NCBI GenBank assembly: GCA_023417315.1
Contig: JAEZFW010000055.1
Location: 124,001 to 188,000 of the forward strand
Direction of reading: 5' to 3'
From: Pseudomonadota bacterium
GTDB lineage: Bacteria > Pseudomonadota > Gammaproteobacteria > Steroidobacterales > Steroidobacteraceae
Length of the DNA: 64,000 nt
This document shows positions 33,938 through 43,500 of this stretch, in pieces. The stretch's first letter is position 1; the number at the start of each line of letters is the position of its first letter. A program made the position numbers and the translations under genes. The notes under the pieces were generated by a model. The model did not search any database. It had not been told where the DNA came from and was given only the letters and a program-made list of their open reading frames with translations.

Positions 33938-34892
33938 AGCACACGGATCATCCTCCGCGCGACACACGCGGCGAATCGTGACAGCGAGTGCACGCGAGCC
34001 GCTCGTGCAATTCATTGCGATTGCGCTCGTGCTGTTCGGTGCGAATCGTCTGATCGATGGCGGTGAACCAGAGCGCTCGGGCGAATCGATCACGATCTCG
34101 GAAGGGCGCGTGCAACAGATCGCCGATCGTTATCGCCTGCTCGCCGGTCGACTGCCGAGCCGCTCGGAGCTGCAGATGCTCGTGAGCGATTTCGTGGACG
34201 AGGAGGTCGCGTATCGCGAAGCCGTCACTCTCGGTCTCGATGTCGACGATACGATCGTGCGTCGCCGGCTGCGTCAGAAGCTCGAGTTCCTCCTCGAAGA
34301 TGGCGCGGCGATCGAGGAGCCAGCGGATGCGCAGCTCTCCGCATGGCTCGACCAACACGCGGCGCAGTACCGAATGCCAGAGCGCGTTGCGTTCCGCCAG
34401 ATAATGGCGAGCAACGATGCGCACAGCACGCGCGCGCGCGCGAACGCGCAGGCGATACTCGAGGAACTGCGATCGGGAGTCGATCCAACGCAGCTCGGGG
34501 ATGCGTCCATGTTGCCGTCTGCAATGCCGCTAACGACGCAGCAGGGTGTCGCGAGGCTCTTCGGAGAGGCGTTTGCCGCGGCAGTGTTCGCGCACGCGAA
34601 CGCAGGATGGTTCGGCCCTGTCGCATCGCCGCTCGGCGCGCATGCGGTCTTGATCCTCTCTCGCGAGCCGGCACGCGATCCAGCGCTCGAAGAGATTCGC
34701 AGCAAGCTGCGGTCCGATTGGATCGAGGCGCGTCGCCGAACGAAGCGAGAGGCCTTGCAGGCTCGGCTTCGAGAGAGTTACGAAATCGAGGTCGAGTGGC
34801 CGGATGTCTACGCCACTGAGCTCGTTGCTCCCCGCGCATCGGCTGTCGCACGCGAGCCGGATGCGGTTGCGGCCGTGCGGAAGCGTCCGTAA
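33927..34892 (+). CDS. Membrane-anchored parvulin-type peptidyl-prolyl isomerase
   Basis: The 321-residue protein starts at an ATG overlapping the DUF3604 gene by 11 bases. It has an N-terminal helix (PLVQFIAIALVLFGANRLI), a helical SurA-like region (residues about 45-140, with SDFVDEEVAYREA) and a PpiC domain (about 145-245). The domain has RVAFRQIMAS, ANAQAILEELRSG and HANAGWFGPVASPLGAHAVLILSRE. It should aid periplasmic protein folding. The gene is fused into the same transcript as a TonB receptor and a HupE-like protein, so it may be a dedicated chaperone for this system; that is inference. Confidence 0.82.
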   Translation: MDTEAHGSSSARHTRRIVTASAREPLVQFIAIALVLFGANRLIDGGEPERSGESITISEGRVQQIADRYRLLAGRLPSRSELQMLVSDFVDEEVAYREAVTLGLDVDDTIVRRRLRQKLEFLLEDGAAIEEPADAQLSAWLDQHAAQYRMPERVAFRQIMASNDAHSTRARANAQAILEELRSGVDPTQLGDASMLPSAMPLTTQQGVARLFGEAFAAAVFAHANAGWFGPVASPLGAHAVLILSREPARDPALEEIRSKLRSDWIEARRRTKREALQARLRESYEIEVEWPDVYATELVAPRASAVAREPDAVAAVRKRP

Positions 34893-35878
34893 TGCAACGT
34901 TTCTTGCTTCTGCTCGTGCTCCCATTGTTCGTTGCGCCCGCGCTCGCACACGAAGTTCGTCCCGCATTCTTGGAGATTCGCGAGATCGCGTCGGCGACCT
35001 ACGATTTGTTATGGAAGACGCCCGCCCAAGGCGACATGCGACTCGCGCTGAACGTGATCCTGCCGCCCGAATGCTCCGACGTTGGCACACCTCGAGTGAC
35101 CCCCGTCCATGCGGCGGCCGTGGAACGTCGCCGCACGCATTGCGACGGAGGGCTGCTCGGAAAACGTGTGGTCATCGAGAATCTCGAGACGAGCCTCACC
35201 GACGTCATCGTTCGGTTCGAACCCATCGAAGGTACACCGAAGACGCTGCGCATCGACGGCGCCGAGCCCTTCCTCGTGATTCCCGAACGACAATCGTGGC
35301 GCGCCGTCGCAAGTGCGTACTTGTATCTCGGCGCCGAGCACATCTTGCTCGGCTTCGACCATTTGTTGTTCCTGCTGTGTCTTCTACTGCTCGTCAAAGA
35401 TCTCAAGCGGCTCTTGATCGCGATTACCTGGTTCACCGCCGCGCATTCGATCACGCTTGCAGCGACGACGCTCGGTTGGCTGAGTTTGGCGGTTGCGCCG
35501 GTCGAGGCGTGCATCGCGCTATCCATCGCGCTCATGGCCGCGACGATCGTCAAGTCACGAGACGCGATGAGCGATGTCGCACGGGGCTGGCCATGGATTG
35601 CGTGCCTCGGTTTCGGCCTACTGCATGGCTTCGGCTTCGCCTCAGCATTACGCGACATCGGCATGCCAGAAGATGCCGTGCCACTCGCGCTGTTGTTCTT
35701 CAATCTCGGCGTCGAAGCCGGGCAGATCTCGTTTGTGGTCGTCGTGCTTGCGTTGTTTTGGCTGTTACGCAGGTATGTGCCTCGCCCCCACCCACGGTTC
35801 TGGCGAGTGCCGCCTTACGCCGCGGGCATCGTCGCGAGTTACTGGTTCGTCGAGCGCACGATGCAAATTTTGGTTTGA
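34892..35878 (+). CDS. HupE/UreJ-family membrane protein
   Basis: The 328-residue protein has its ATG sharing one base with the previous stop. A signal peptide (MQRFLLLLVLPLFVAPALA) precedes HEVRPAFLEI, then a periplasmic region of about 110 residues. A polytopic domain follows, with YLGAEHILLGFDHLLFLLCL, FTAAHSITLAATT and LLHGFGFASAL; these His and Asp residues match the HupE/UreJ signature of small metal (Ni/Co) transport-like proteins. The N-terminal HEVRP extension is usual for this larger subgroup. Substrate unproven. It ends the receptor-DUF3604-isomerase cassette. Confidence 0.88.
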   Translation: MQRFLLLLVLPLFVAPALAHEVRPAFLEIREIASATYDLLWKTPAQGDMRLALNVILPPECSDVGTPRVTPVHAAAVERRRTHCDGGLLGKRVVIENLETSLTDVIVRFEPIEGTPKTLRIDGAEPFLVIPERQSWRAVASAYLYLGAEHILLGFDHLLFLLCLLLLVKDLKRLLIAITWFTAAHSITLAATTLGWLSLAVAPVEACIALSIALMAATIVKSRDAMSDVARGWPWIACLGFGLLHGFGFASALRDIGMPEDAVPLALLFFNLGVEAGQISFVVVVLALFWLLRRYVPRPHPRFWRVPPYAAGIVASYWFVERTMQILV

Positions 35879-35948
35879 TGCTCTTGCGCGGTCCGGCGCG
35901 GAGTACGCAGTTTCATAAGGCCGTAAAGGCTCTTGGAGAGAACAGACC

Positions 35949-36842
35949 ATGATGTTGAAAGAGCGTGTTGCAATCGTGACAGGGGCGGGCGGCGGGCTGG
36001 GCCGAGCTCATGCCAACCTGCTGGCCAGATACGGCGCGCGCGTCGTCGTGAACGACATGGATCCCGCGGTCGCTGCACGCGTGGCGGATGAAATCGAAGC
36101 GAATGGCGGTCAGGCGATCGCCGTCGCCGCTTCGGTGACCGATGAGGCACAAGTCGCTGCGATGGTCGATCGGACGATCGGCACCTGGCAACGTGTGGAC
36201 ATCCTGATCAATAACGCCGGCATTCTGCGGGACAAGAGCTTCGCCAAGATGACGCTTGCGGATTTCCGCCTCGTCGTCGAGGTGCATCTCATGGGCGCCG
36301 TGATTTGCACCAAGGCGGTTTGGGACATCATGCGCCAGCAACGCTATGGACGAATCGTGATGACGACCTCGTCCTCCGGCCTGTATGGCAATTTCGGGCA
36401 AGCGAATTACGCGGCGGCAAAGATGGCGCTGGTGGGCCTCATGCAGACGCTCGCGCTCGAAGGCGAGAAATATGACATCCGCGTCAACAGCCTTGCGCCG
36501 ACTGCGGCGACACAGATGACGAGAGGGGTCCTGTCGGACGAGGCACTTGCGCATCTCGATCCGCGGCTCGTGAGCCCGGGATTGGTCGCACTCGTCGGCG
36601 ATGACGCGCCCACACGCGCAATCTTATGCGCGGGTGCGGGGCACTTCTCCCGCGCCTATGTGACGCTCACAAGGGGATGTCAGATCGGCCACGATGCGGA
36701 CGTGGGCGAGCGTCTCATTCAGCGATGGGATCAGGTGAGCGATGCCGACCAGCAACTCGTGCCCGCGTACGGTTTCAAGCAGGCGGAGATCGAATTGGCG
36801 AGCGCGGGGTGCGACGCGCCGACGATGGCCGAGGCACGTTGA
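35949..36842 (+). CDS. Short-chain dehydrogenase, MFE-2/(3R)-hydroxyacyl-CoA type
   Basis: This 297-residue SDR has the cofactor loop TGAGGGLGRAHA, NNAGILRDKSFAKM, the catalytic set Ser (SSSGLYGNFGQ), Tyr and Lys (NYAAAK), and NSLAPTAATQMT. The segment order matches the dehydrogenase domain of multifunctional enzyme type 2, which oxidises (3R)-hydroxyacyl-CoA with NAD. The C-terminal extension is short, without hydratase or sterol-carrier domains. An Asp after strand 2 (VVVNDMDP) favours NAD over NADP. Following the acyl-CoA synthetase on the same strand, it may work on the same acyl chain. Confidence 0.9.
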   Translation: MMLKERVAIVTGAGGGLGRAHANLLARYGARVVVNDMDPAVAARVADEIEANGGQAIAVAASVTDEAQVAAMVDRTIGTWQRVDILINNAGILRDKSFAKMTLADFRLVVEVHLMGAVICTKAVWDIMRQQRYGRIVMTTSSSGLYGNFGQANYAAAKMALVGLMQTLALEGEKYDIRVNSLAPTAATQMTRGVLSDEALAHLDPRLVSPGLVALVGDDAPTRAILCAGAGHFSRAYVTLTRGCQIGHDADVGERLIQRWDQVSDADQQLVPAYGFKQAEIELASAGCDAPTMAEAR

Positions 36843-36869
36843 GCACCGCGCGACGCTGCGATCAACCCC

Positions 36870-37079
36870 TCAGCAGCGCCCCGTGGCATCGAATCCGGCG
36901 ATCGCGAGGACAGCGCCTCGCTCGTCGTGCGACACGAGCGTCTCGGCGAGACGCAAGTGCGCATAAGTCTCGGCTTCTTTCGCCCAGTTCTCGCGGCTAC
37001 GCTCCGGTGCATGCACTTGCGGTAGTCGAGCGATTTCATGGAGCTCAACGCAGATTTCTCTCGGCGCGCCGTCGTTCAC
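36870..37079 (-). CDS. Possible short antisense frame or gene remnant, 69 aa
   Basis: The 195-base gap between the SDR and cupin genes carries a minus-strand frame whose second half (ENWAKEAETYAHLRLAETLV, then AVLAIAGFDATGRC) has protein-like composition. The start (a GTG at 37079) lies inside the cupin gene and has no convincing ribosome-binding site. No family is recognised. It may be the C-terminal scar of a lost gene, or chance. Confidence 0.2.
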   Translation of the reverse strand: MNDGAPREICVELHEIARLPQVHAPERSRENWAKEAETYAHLRLAETLVSHDERGAVLAIAGFDATGRC

Positions 37080-37706
37080 GCGGCGCGCCTGCCCTGGGTA
37101 CCCTCACCGATGCCGGGCGTCGAACGACGAATGCTCGATCGCATTGGGAATGAGGTCGCGCGAGCGACGTCGATCGTGCGATATGCACCAGCGAGCCACT
37201 TTTCGCCCCATGTGCATGGAGGCGGCGAGGAGTTCTTTGTTCTCGAAGGTGTGTTTCAGGACGAGCATGGCGACTATCCCGCCGGCTCATACGTGCGCAA
37301 TCCGCCGCAGTCCAGTCACACGCCGGGTTCAGATCTGGGCTGCGTCATCTTCGTGAAATTGTGGCAGTTCGAACCCGACGATCGCACTTCTGTTCGCATC
37401 GATACGAACACCGCGCGGTTTGAGGCAGCACACGGTCGATCGTGCGTCGAACGTCTAACGCTCTTTCGCGACTCGCGCGAAGACGTGCGCCTCGAGCGTT
37501 GGGCTCCGAGCTCACACGTCGTGTTGTCGTCGCGAGGTGGGATCGAAGTCCTCGTGCTCGAGGGCGAATTCGTCGAAGGGCAGGAGAGCTTTACGTCTCA
37601 GTCATGGCTGCGACTGCCGCCAGCATCGGCACTCGATGCGCAAGTCGCATCGAGCGGATGCAAAGTGTGGATCAAGACGGGCCATCTCGCCTCGAGCACA
37701 CACTGA
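37038..37706 (+). CDS. Bicupin, ChrR-like
   Basis: The 222-residue protein has two cupin modules. The first contains the metal-binding pattern SPHVHGGGEEFFVLEG (two His and Glu) followed by DYPAGSYVRNPPQSSHTPG, typical of the ChrR-type cupin. The second (about 135-215) has EVLVLEGEFVEG and WLRLPP but lacks the His pair. ChrR cupins occur alone as putative dioxygenase/isomerase or anti-sigma-like sensors. No ECF sigma factor is adjacent, so an enzyme role is as likely. It is the last gene of the plus-strand block. Confidence 0.85.
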   Translation: MELNADFSRRAVVHAARLPWVPSPMPGVERRMLDRIGNEVARATSIVRYAPASHFSPHVHGGGEEFFVLEGVFQDEHGDYPAGSYVRNPPQSSHTPGSDLGCVIFVKLWQFEPDDRTSVRIDTNTARFEAAHGRSCVERLTLFRDSREDVRLERWAPSSHVVLSSRGGIEVLVLEGEFVEGQESFTSQSWLRLPPASALDAQVASSGCKVWIKTGHLASSTH

Positions 37707-37743
37707 CCACTCGAGATGCTGACGGGTCTGCGGCAAACGCTCC

Positions 37744-39183
37744 TCACACTTGCGCCGTCTTCCACTTACCGCGCGTGAACAGCCACAGTGTGAAGAGGCC
37801 GACTGAAGTCTCCGAGACGAAGACGGCCCAGAACACACCGGAGTGTTGCCAGTCGAGGCGGATCGCGAGCAGCCAGGACAACGGAATCTGAATCAGCCAG
37901 AAGAACACGACGTTGATCCACGTCGGCGTCGTGGTGTCGCCAGCGCCGTTGAATGCCTGCACGGAGACCATCCACCATCCGTAGACGAACAGCGAATACG
38001 ACAGAATCCGTAGCCACTCGGCGCCGATCTCGATCACCGTTGGATCGGCGGTGAAGATGCTCATCAGCTCGTGAGGCAGCGCGAAGTAGGCGACCGACAC
38101 CGCGAGCAGGTACACCATGTTGTAAGCGCCAATGCGCCACACCGATCCCTCGGCTCGCGCCGGCTGCTGCGCCCCCAAGTTTTGGCCGACCAGTGTCGCG
38201 GCCGCATTGGACATGCCCCAGGCGGGCATCATCGTGAACATCATGATGCGGATCGCGATCGTCGCGCCGGCGACAGCCTGGCTGCCGATGTCCGCGAGGA
38301 TTCGCATGAGGAAGATCCAAGAAGTCATCGCGACGATCATCTGGCCGATGCCGCCGAACGATGTTCGCACGATGTTCCACAGCGTCGCGCCGTCCAACAC
38401 GACCTGCGAGCGCAGCACGCGTAGGTGCTGGCCACCGCGGAATAGGATCCACAACTGCAACAACACACCGGCGCCGCGACCGATCGTCGTTGCGATCGCC
38501 GCGCCTTCGATGCCTAGCGCCGGGATGGGGCCGAATCCGAAGATCAGAATCGGGTCGAGCACGATGTTCAAGGCGTTCGCGACCCACAGCACGCGCATCG
38601 CCGCAGCAGCATCGCCTGCGCCACGCAAGATCGCGTTGATCGTGAACAGCAGCAGGATGACGGCATTCGCACCCAGTGCCCACTGCATATATGGGTAGCC
38701 TTCGGTCAGCGTCCAGGTGTCCGCACCCATGAGGCGGAGCAAATCTTGCGCGAAGACGATGCCTGCAATCGCGAACGGGACGGATGCCAGCAGTGCGATC
38801 CAAATTGCCTGCACGGCGCTGATCGCAGCTTCTTCTCGCTTACCTTCGCCGATTCGCCGCGCGACGACCGCCGTCACCGCCATCGCAAGTCCGATGCCGA
38901 TTGCGTACAGCAGGAACAAGATGGTTTCCGTCAGTCCGACCGTCGCCACCGCCGACGCGCCGAGCTTGCCGACGAAATAGATGTCGACGACCGCGAACGT
39001 GGACTCGAGTACCAGCTCGAGCACCATCGGAACCGCGAGCAAAAACACTGCACGTCGCAGCGGAATCTTGGTGTAGTCGGCGCCCGTACCGCGAACAGCC
39101 TCACGCACCTCCGCCCATAGTGATCGTCGCTGGCCGAGCCCACCCACTGTTTCATGCATGGGTACTGATTGCGGATCGGTCAT
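37744..39183 (-). CDS. MATE-family efflux transporter
   Basis: The 479-residue protein has twelve hydrophobic helices in two halves. Motifs VDIYFVGKLGASAVATVGL, GIGLAMAVTAVVARRIGEGKREEA, AILRGAGDAAAAMRV and the repeat VQAFNGAGDTTTPT are MATE/NorM-like. It exports organic cations or drugs by Na+ or H+ exchange across the inner membrane. It converges with the cupin gene and stands upstream of no clear partner; the 215 bases on its promoter side show nothing definite. Confidence 0.93.
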   Translation of the reverse strand: MTDPQSVPMHETVGGLGQRRSLWAEVREAVRGTGADYTKIPLRRAVFLLAVPMVLELVLESTFAVVDIYFVGKLGASAVATVGLTETILFLLYAIGIGLAMAVTAVVARRIGEGKREEAAISAVQAIWIALLASVPFAIAGIVFAQDLLRLMGADTWTLTEGYPYMQWALGANAVILLLFTINAILRGAGDAAAAMRVLWVANALNIVLDPILIFGFGPIPALGIEGAAIATTIGRGAGVLLQLWILFRGGQHLRVLRSQVVLDGATLWNIVRTSFGGIGQMIVAMTSWIFLMRILADIGSQAVAGATIAIRIMMFTMMPAWGMSNAAATLVGQNLGAQQPARAEGSVWRIGAYNMVYLLAVSVAYFALPHELMSIFTADPTVIEIGAEWLRILSYSLFVYGWWMVSVQAFNGAGDTTTPTWINVVFFWLIQIPLSWLLAIRLDWQHSGVFWAVFVSETSVGLFTLWLFTRGKWKTAQV

Positions 39184-39398
39184 CTGGATTCCTCGTCACG
39201 GTCGCCGGCTTATTGGCGCGCGATTCTTACACCTTCGGATTTACGTTGCGGCCGCAAGATCCCTGACCTGGGCTCGCACGTGTTTGGAGTCCCAGCATCA
39301 ATCGTCTACTGCGTGTGACGTCAAGGACGATCTGGAGGGCGACGATCCGACATCAAACGACACTTGAAGGGCAAGGGCTGGTCCGGCCCGAGCAGTTC

Positions 39399-40130
39399 TC
39401 AACTGCGGCGCATCTCCGCGCGATCATTGCGACAAGCAAACAGGGCCGCGCAGCCGACGACTTCTAGGGAAACATCCGCGAAGCGTTTGTGGAGCTCTGC
39501 TGTGAGGCCATCGAGGTCATCGAGCTCGTTCGAGAAGATGCCTCGCTCGTTGTACACGTTCATCAAGCGCTTCGCGAAGGGGCTGCGCTGAACGCCGCCT
39601 TGCAGGAGAGTGGAACCGAACAGTACGGCTCCAGGATTCATCGCTGCCCTCATGTGATCGACGACGACGGTCTTCGATGCGATCGATCCAGGAAGGCAGT
39701 GGAGAAGGTAGTTGAGGGCCACGGAGTCGAACTTCGGGGCGTCGATGCGCAGCGGCTCCAAGACATTGCGACGGTAAACATGCGGTCTATAGCGAGCGAT
39801 TCGCCTCGATGCGAAATCGAGCGTGTTCTGATTCAGATCGATCAGTGCGATGCGTGGATTCGGCGAAGGAAAGCGACACCTGTCGAGAAAGAATCCCGTG
39901 CCGACGCCCGCGTCGGCATGGTTGGCTGTGACGTGCGCGTCGTAATGCGCCAAGAGCCGTGCGGTGGGACACTTCCATATGAATCGGTTCGAAACGCCGA
40001 GCACGACGAAGTCATACGCGCGTAGCGTGCGCGTCGAGTAGACGGCCTGTCCGGCGTAGAGCGGTCTTCGGTGATGGTCATCGCGGACCTCATTCCTCAA
40101 ATCGAGTCGCGGCGTCGCGATCTCGCTCAT
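39399..40130 (-). CDS. Class I SAM-dependent methyltransferase
   Basis: The 243-residue product is placed at the ATG at 40130, which lies inside the upstream GFA gene (about 41 bases of overlap) and has a weak ribosome-binding site, so the N-terminus is uncertain. VTANHADAGVGTGFFLDRC is motif I; IALIDLNQNTLDFA, FDSVALNYLLHCLPG and MNPGAVLFGSTLL are motifs II-IV of a Methyltransf_12-like fold. The N-terminal ARLLAHYDAHV region is usual for small-molecule methyltransferases. The acceptor is unknown. Confidence 0.8.
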   Translation of the reverse strand: MSEIATPRLDLRNEVRDDHHRRPLYAGQAVYSTRTLRAYDFVVLGVSNRFIWKCPTARLLAHYDAHVTANHADAGVGTGFFLDRCRFPSPNPRIALIDLNQNTLDFASRRIARYRPHVYRRNVLEPLRIDAPKFDSVALNYLLHCLPGSIASKTVVVDHMRAAMNPGAVLFGSTLLQGGVQRSPFAKRLMNVYNERGIFSNELDDLDGLTAELHKRFADVSLEVVGCAALFACRNDRAEMRRS

Positions 40131-40482
40131 ATCGTTTCGTGAGCGGGAAGGCGGGCAACCAGGATTCGCGACGGATGAACCAGTTTTCGTAGGTCGGTGT
40201 GAATTGATTCGGTGCATCCAGCGTCCCTAGATGCACCTCGATCTCGTCGGCCGTGCGTGCGAAGACCGATGAGCCGCAACGAGGGCAGAAGAAGCGTGAA
40301 CGGTACTCGCGAGTTTCGCCATGGATCGTCACCGCATCCTGCGGAAATATCGCGGAAGCGCCGAAGACGGCCCCATGATGCTTGCGGCAGTCGAGACAGT
40401 GACAAACGCCAACTCGATAGGGGCGACCCGATGCCGCGATTCGCACGTCGCCGCATAGGCAACCCCCGGTGAAACGGTCCAT
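40090..40482 (-). CDS. GFA-family zinc protein (CENP-V/GFA domain)
   Basis: This 130-residue GFA-fold protein has CLCGDVRI, the CHCLDCRKHHGA cluster and FCPRCGSSVFAR, the full set of Zn-binding Cys residues of the family, as well as the later DEIEVHLGTLD. The family is named after the formaldehyde-glutathione adduct enzyme, but most members, including this type, have unproven activity. It overlaps the downstream methyltransferase gene. Confidence 0.88.
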   Translation of the reverse strand: MDRFTGGCLCGDVRIAASGRPYRVGVCHCLDCRKHHGAVFGASAIFPQDAVTIHGETREYRSRFFCPRCGSSVFARTADEIEVHLGTLDAPNQFTPTYENWFIRRESWLPAFPLTKRYERDRDAATRFEE

Positions 40483-40532
40483 GCTGCGTCTCCTTTCGAT
40501 AGAGTGCGCGGAAGTGAGTCGACCGATTCGAT

Positions 40533-43500
40533 TCAGCTAGGGCCGCTGGGGATGATCTTCGTCAGAATGCTGTCTACTGTGGCCTTCGCATGTTGCTGTT
40601 GCTGGGCGGTCGACGCGGCTGCGGCGTGGATCGAATCGAGCTTCTCGAACAGCTCTGCGAACGACGTGAGCTGATCGCCAAGCCCATCCTGCGCGTGGCT
40701 TGAACCCAGACTCAAGACTTGCTTGAGAGAATGCTCGGCGAGCGCGCGGTAGCTTTCGAACTGCGACTCGCTGAACCATTGATCGACCGTTGACTCATGC
40801 GGGAAGTCGGCTACGGATTGCGTATAGCTGTAAACATCGTACGGAATCGGACTGCCTTCACCGCGCACGGTCGGCTTGATGTAAAGCAACCGGCCGTGCG
40901 GCGCGTGCTGATCGACTGCTTCGTAGTGCACGCGCGCCGTTGCACAGTAGACGCCGCGATCCGATTTGCTTCGCGGGAAGATTCCAATCTCCTTCTCGAA
41001 AGTGATCGGAATGCCGAAATCGATGCGCACCTTGCGAATGACGTTGCCGAGATCGCTGAAGTGAAAGTCAGGATCGCAACCCGCATCGCTCACGATGATG
41101 TACCGGCAGCGCCGCAGAATCATTTCGTACACGCCGAGATTGTCGAAGTGACCGCCATCGGAGAGGTTGATGTATCTCGGGCGCTTGTCGGCCAGCCCAA
41201 AGAGCTCACCCAACAGTGGGCGCAGCGCTTGCCTCGGCCCCGCGCGTCGGAAAGAACGTTCGCCTTCGCTGCAGGTGTTCCCGAGCCACGCGCCGAGGCG
41301 CACATTGAATAACGTCATCAGGAAGGCGAGGGCGGGAGAAGATGAGGATCCCATGTGCGGGTTTGCCGCGGCACCCGAGATCGTCACCGCGGTACCGAGT
41401 GAGATTCCGCCCACGCCGCCGTAGAAGCGCGAGGCCCGGTATCCGTTATAGAAGTTGCCGCAGTAGTAGGGCGTGATCGAGAACGATTCCGCCTTGCGCT
41501 GTTGCCACGCGAGCTTTTCGTCTCGCAATAGGTTGAGCGTCACGTTCACTACAGGAACGAGGTGTTCGCGCTGCTCCGGTGTCTCGCCGGTCGCGGCGAC
41601 CGACCCTGTGGGCAGCTCGCGCAGCTCATGCATCCGCAGATTGTCGCTCGGGTCAAAGCCAGTGAAAGGATCTGGTTTGCGTCGCGTATTCGACGCGCCG
41701 AGGTAGGCTCTCACCAGTCGATTGCGATACATCCCGTGGAGCGAGAAGCGATTGACGTTCACTACCCATCCCATCAGGAGCGAGACCGCCGCGAGCGCAA
41801 GCGGGATCACCAAGAAGACCGTGTACTCGGCGAGCGGCTTCGCATCTGCATGACGACTCAAATCCGCACTGAGCTCGAACAGATTCGGTTCACCGATGAG
41901 CAAAGCGCCGAGACTCGCCGTGCCCCACGAAACCAATGCGACGACGCACAACGCAAAGATCGGTGCTGCGAGCCCAAGTGCGATGCGCTGGGCAATAGAG
42001 GGTCGCTCGTTGGAGGATGCCGTTCGATCTCGGCTGCCGAGGAAGGCGGCGAGCGCGCCGGACAACCCGCCGGCCGTGGCGATCGAAGACGCTACCCACG
42101 ATCCGCCCTCGACGAGCAGGTAATGCCCGAGCAAGCAGATGCCTGTCACCGCCATCCACCCCACCGCGATCGCGAGCACCCAACCCGAAAGACGCGCCCA
42201 CCATTCACGATCCGCATCGTTCAGAAGTGCGAGGCTCACGGCCCGAGATTCCTTCTTTGTCTGCTCACTCAGGCTCGCAAAGGCGACGTGCAAGGTGCGG
42301 GCGATTAGATAGATGGCGAGCAGGGCGGGGAGCACGAGCATCACGTACAAGACTGGATGCTCGAATAGGTAAGGGAGAGCGAACCGAATGAGCCCCATGA
42401 GCAGCAGGGTCGCAACGCCACCTGACACAACGATGCCTGCTGCTTCCCATCCACCGGCTCTAGCAAGCTCTGATTTGCACAGCCCGGGAAGCTTTGCGGT
42501 CGGATCGATGCGTCGAGCCTCGAGCTCTTTGACCACTGCGAGCCGCAGGGCTACATACATGATCAGCCAGCCGAGGAACGGAACGACGATGCACCACAGT
42601 GCCGCGAACGCCCACACCTTCCAACCCCAAGCCGCGAACTGTGCCTCCGCTTGTGCTGCCCAGGAGATGCCGACGCACACGCCGGCGATCGACAACAATG
42701 CCGCGGCGCCGATCACCGGCGCCACGCAGCTCAAGATCATGCTCCGCCCCGAGACCTGATGATCCTTCGCAAAGTAGCGATGCCAGTGCGCCGTCGCGCT
42801 TGCCATGAGCTCGAGGAGGAGCGCACCGATCAGGAACCACTCCCCGTTGTCCCAGCGACGCGCGCTGTCGGTGAACAAATATAGGAACTGCGGTAACGCC
42901 ACGAACGCGGCCAAGAGCGGTAGAACGACGAGCCAATTTAGAAGCAGATTGCGAATGACGATGGCAGCGGCCGTCCATGTGTCCGCGCTGAAGAGCCCAA
43001 GTCGCGGCGTGAGATAGTTGCTGAACTCGCGCAGATGGTCGATTGGCCGCGGCTCCGGCTTCACCGGGTCGATGGGTTCTTGGCGCCGCAACTCGCGATC
43101 GACAGCGTCGAGCCCGCGTCGATGGATCCACGCACGCAACCAGCTTGCGATGTATCCGCCGCCTGAGACGCTGGATAGATAGTCGACGCGGCGCAGAAGT
43201 CCGCATCCTGCGAGGGCCTGGATCACACCTAGATTGAAGGTGGCACTGCGTATTCCGCCACCTGAGAGGCACAGGGCCGTCAGCGGTGCGTTCGTGGCGG
43301 ACGCATCAGCATGCGGGTCGAGCGAATGGGTGACCGCATACATCTCGGGGAGTGTCTGCGGCGTCTCTGTGCCCTCGTGCTGTGCTCCGCGACTCTGCGC
43401 GACTTGAGCCTGCCATTCACTCGCGTGCGTGGGTCGAAGTGCGCGGAACTCCCTCCACAGCACTTCGCTTGTCTTCGCGATCGCCGGAGACTCGGTCTCT

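Noticed and set aside
37691..37715. CTCGAG...CTCGAG stem near the cupin and MATE gene ends
   Set aside because: The two copies of a self-complementary hexamer can pair, but one overlaps the cupin coding end and no T-run follows, so terminator evidence is weak.
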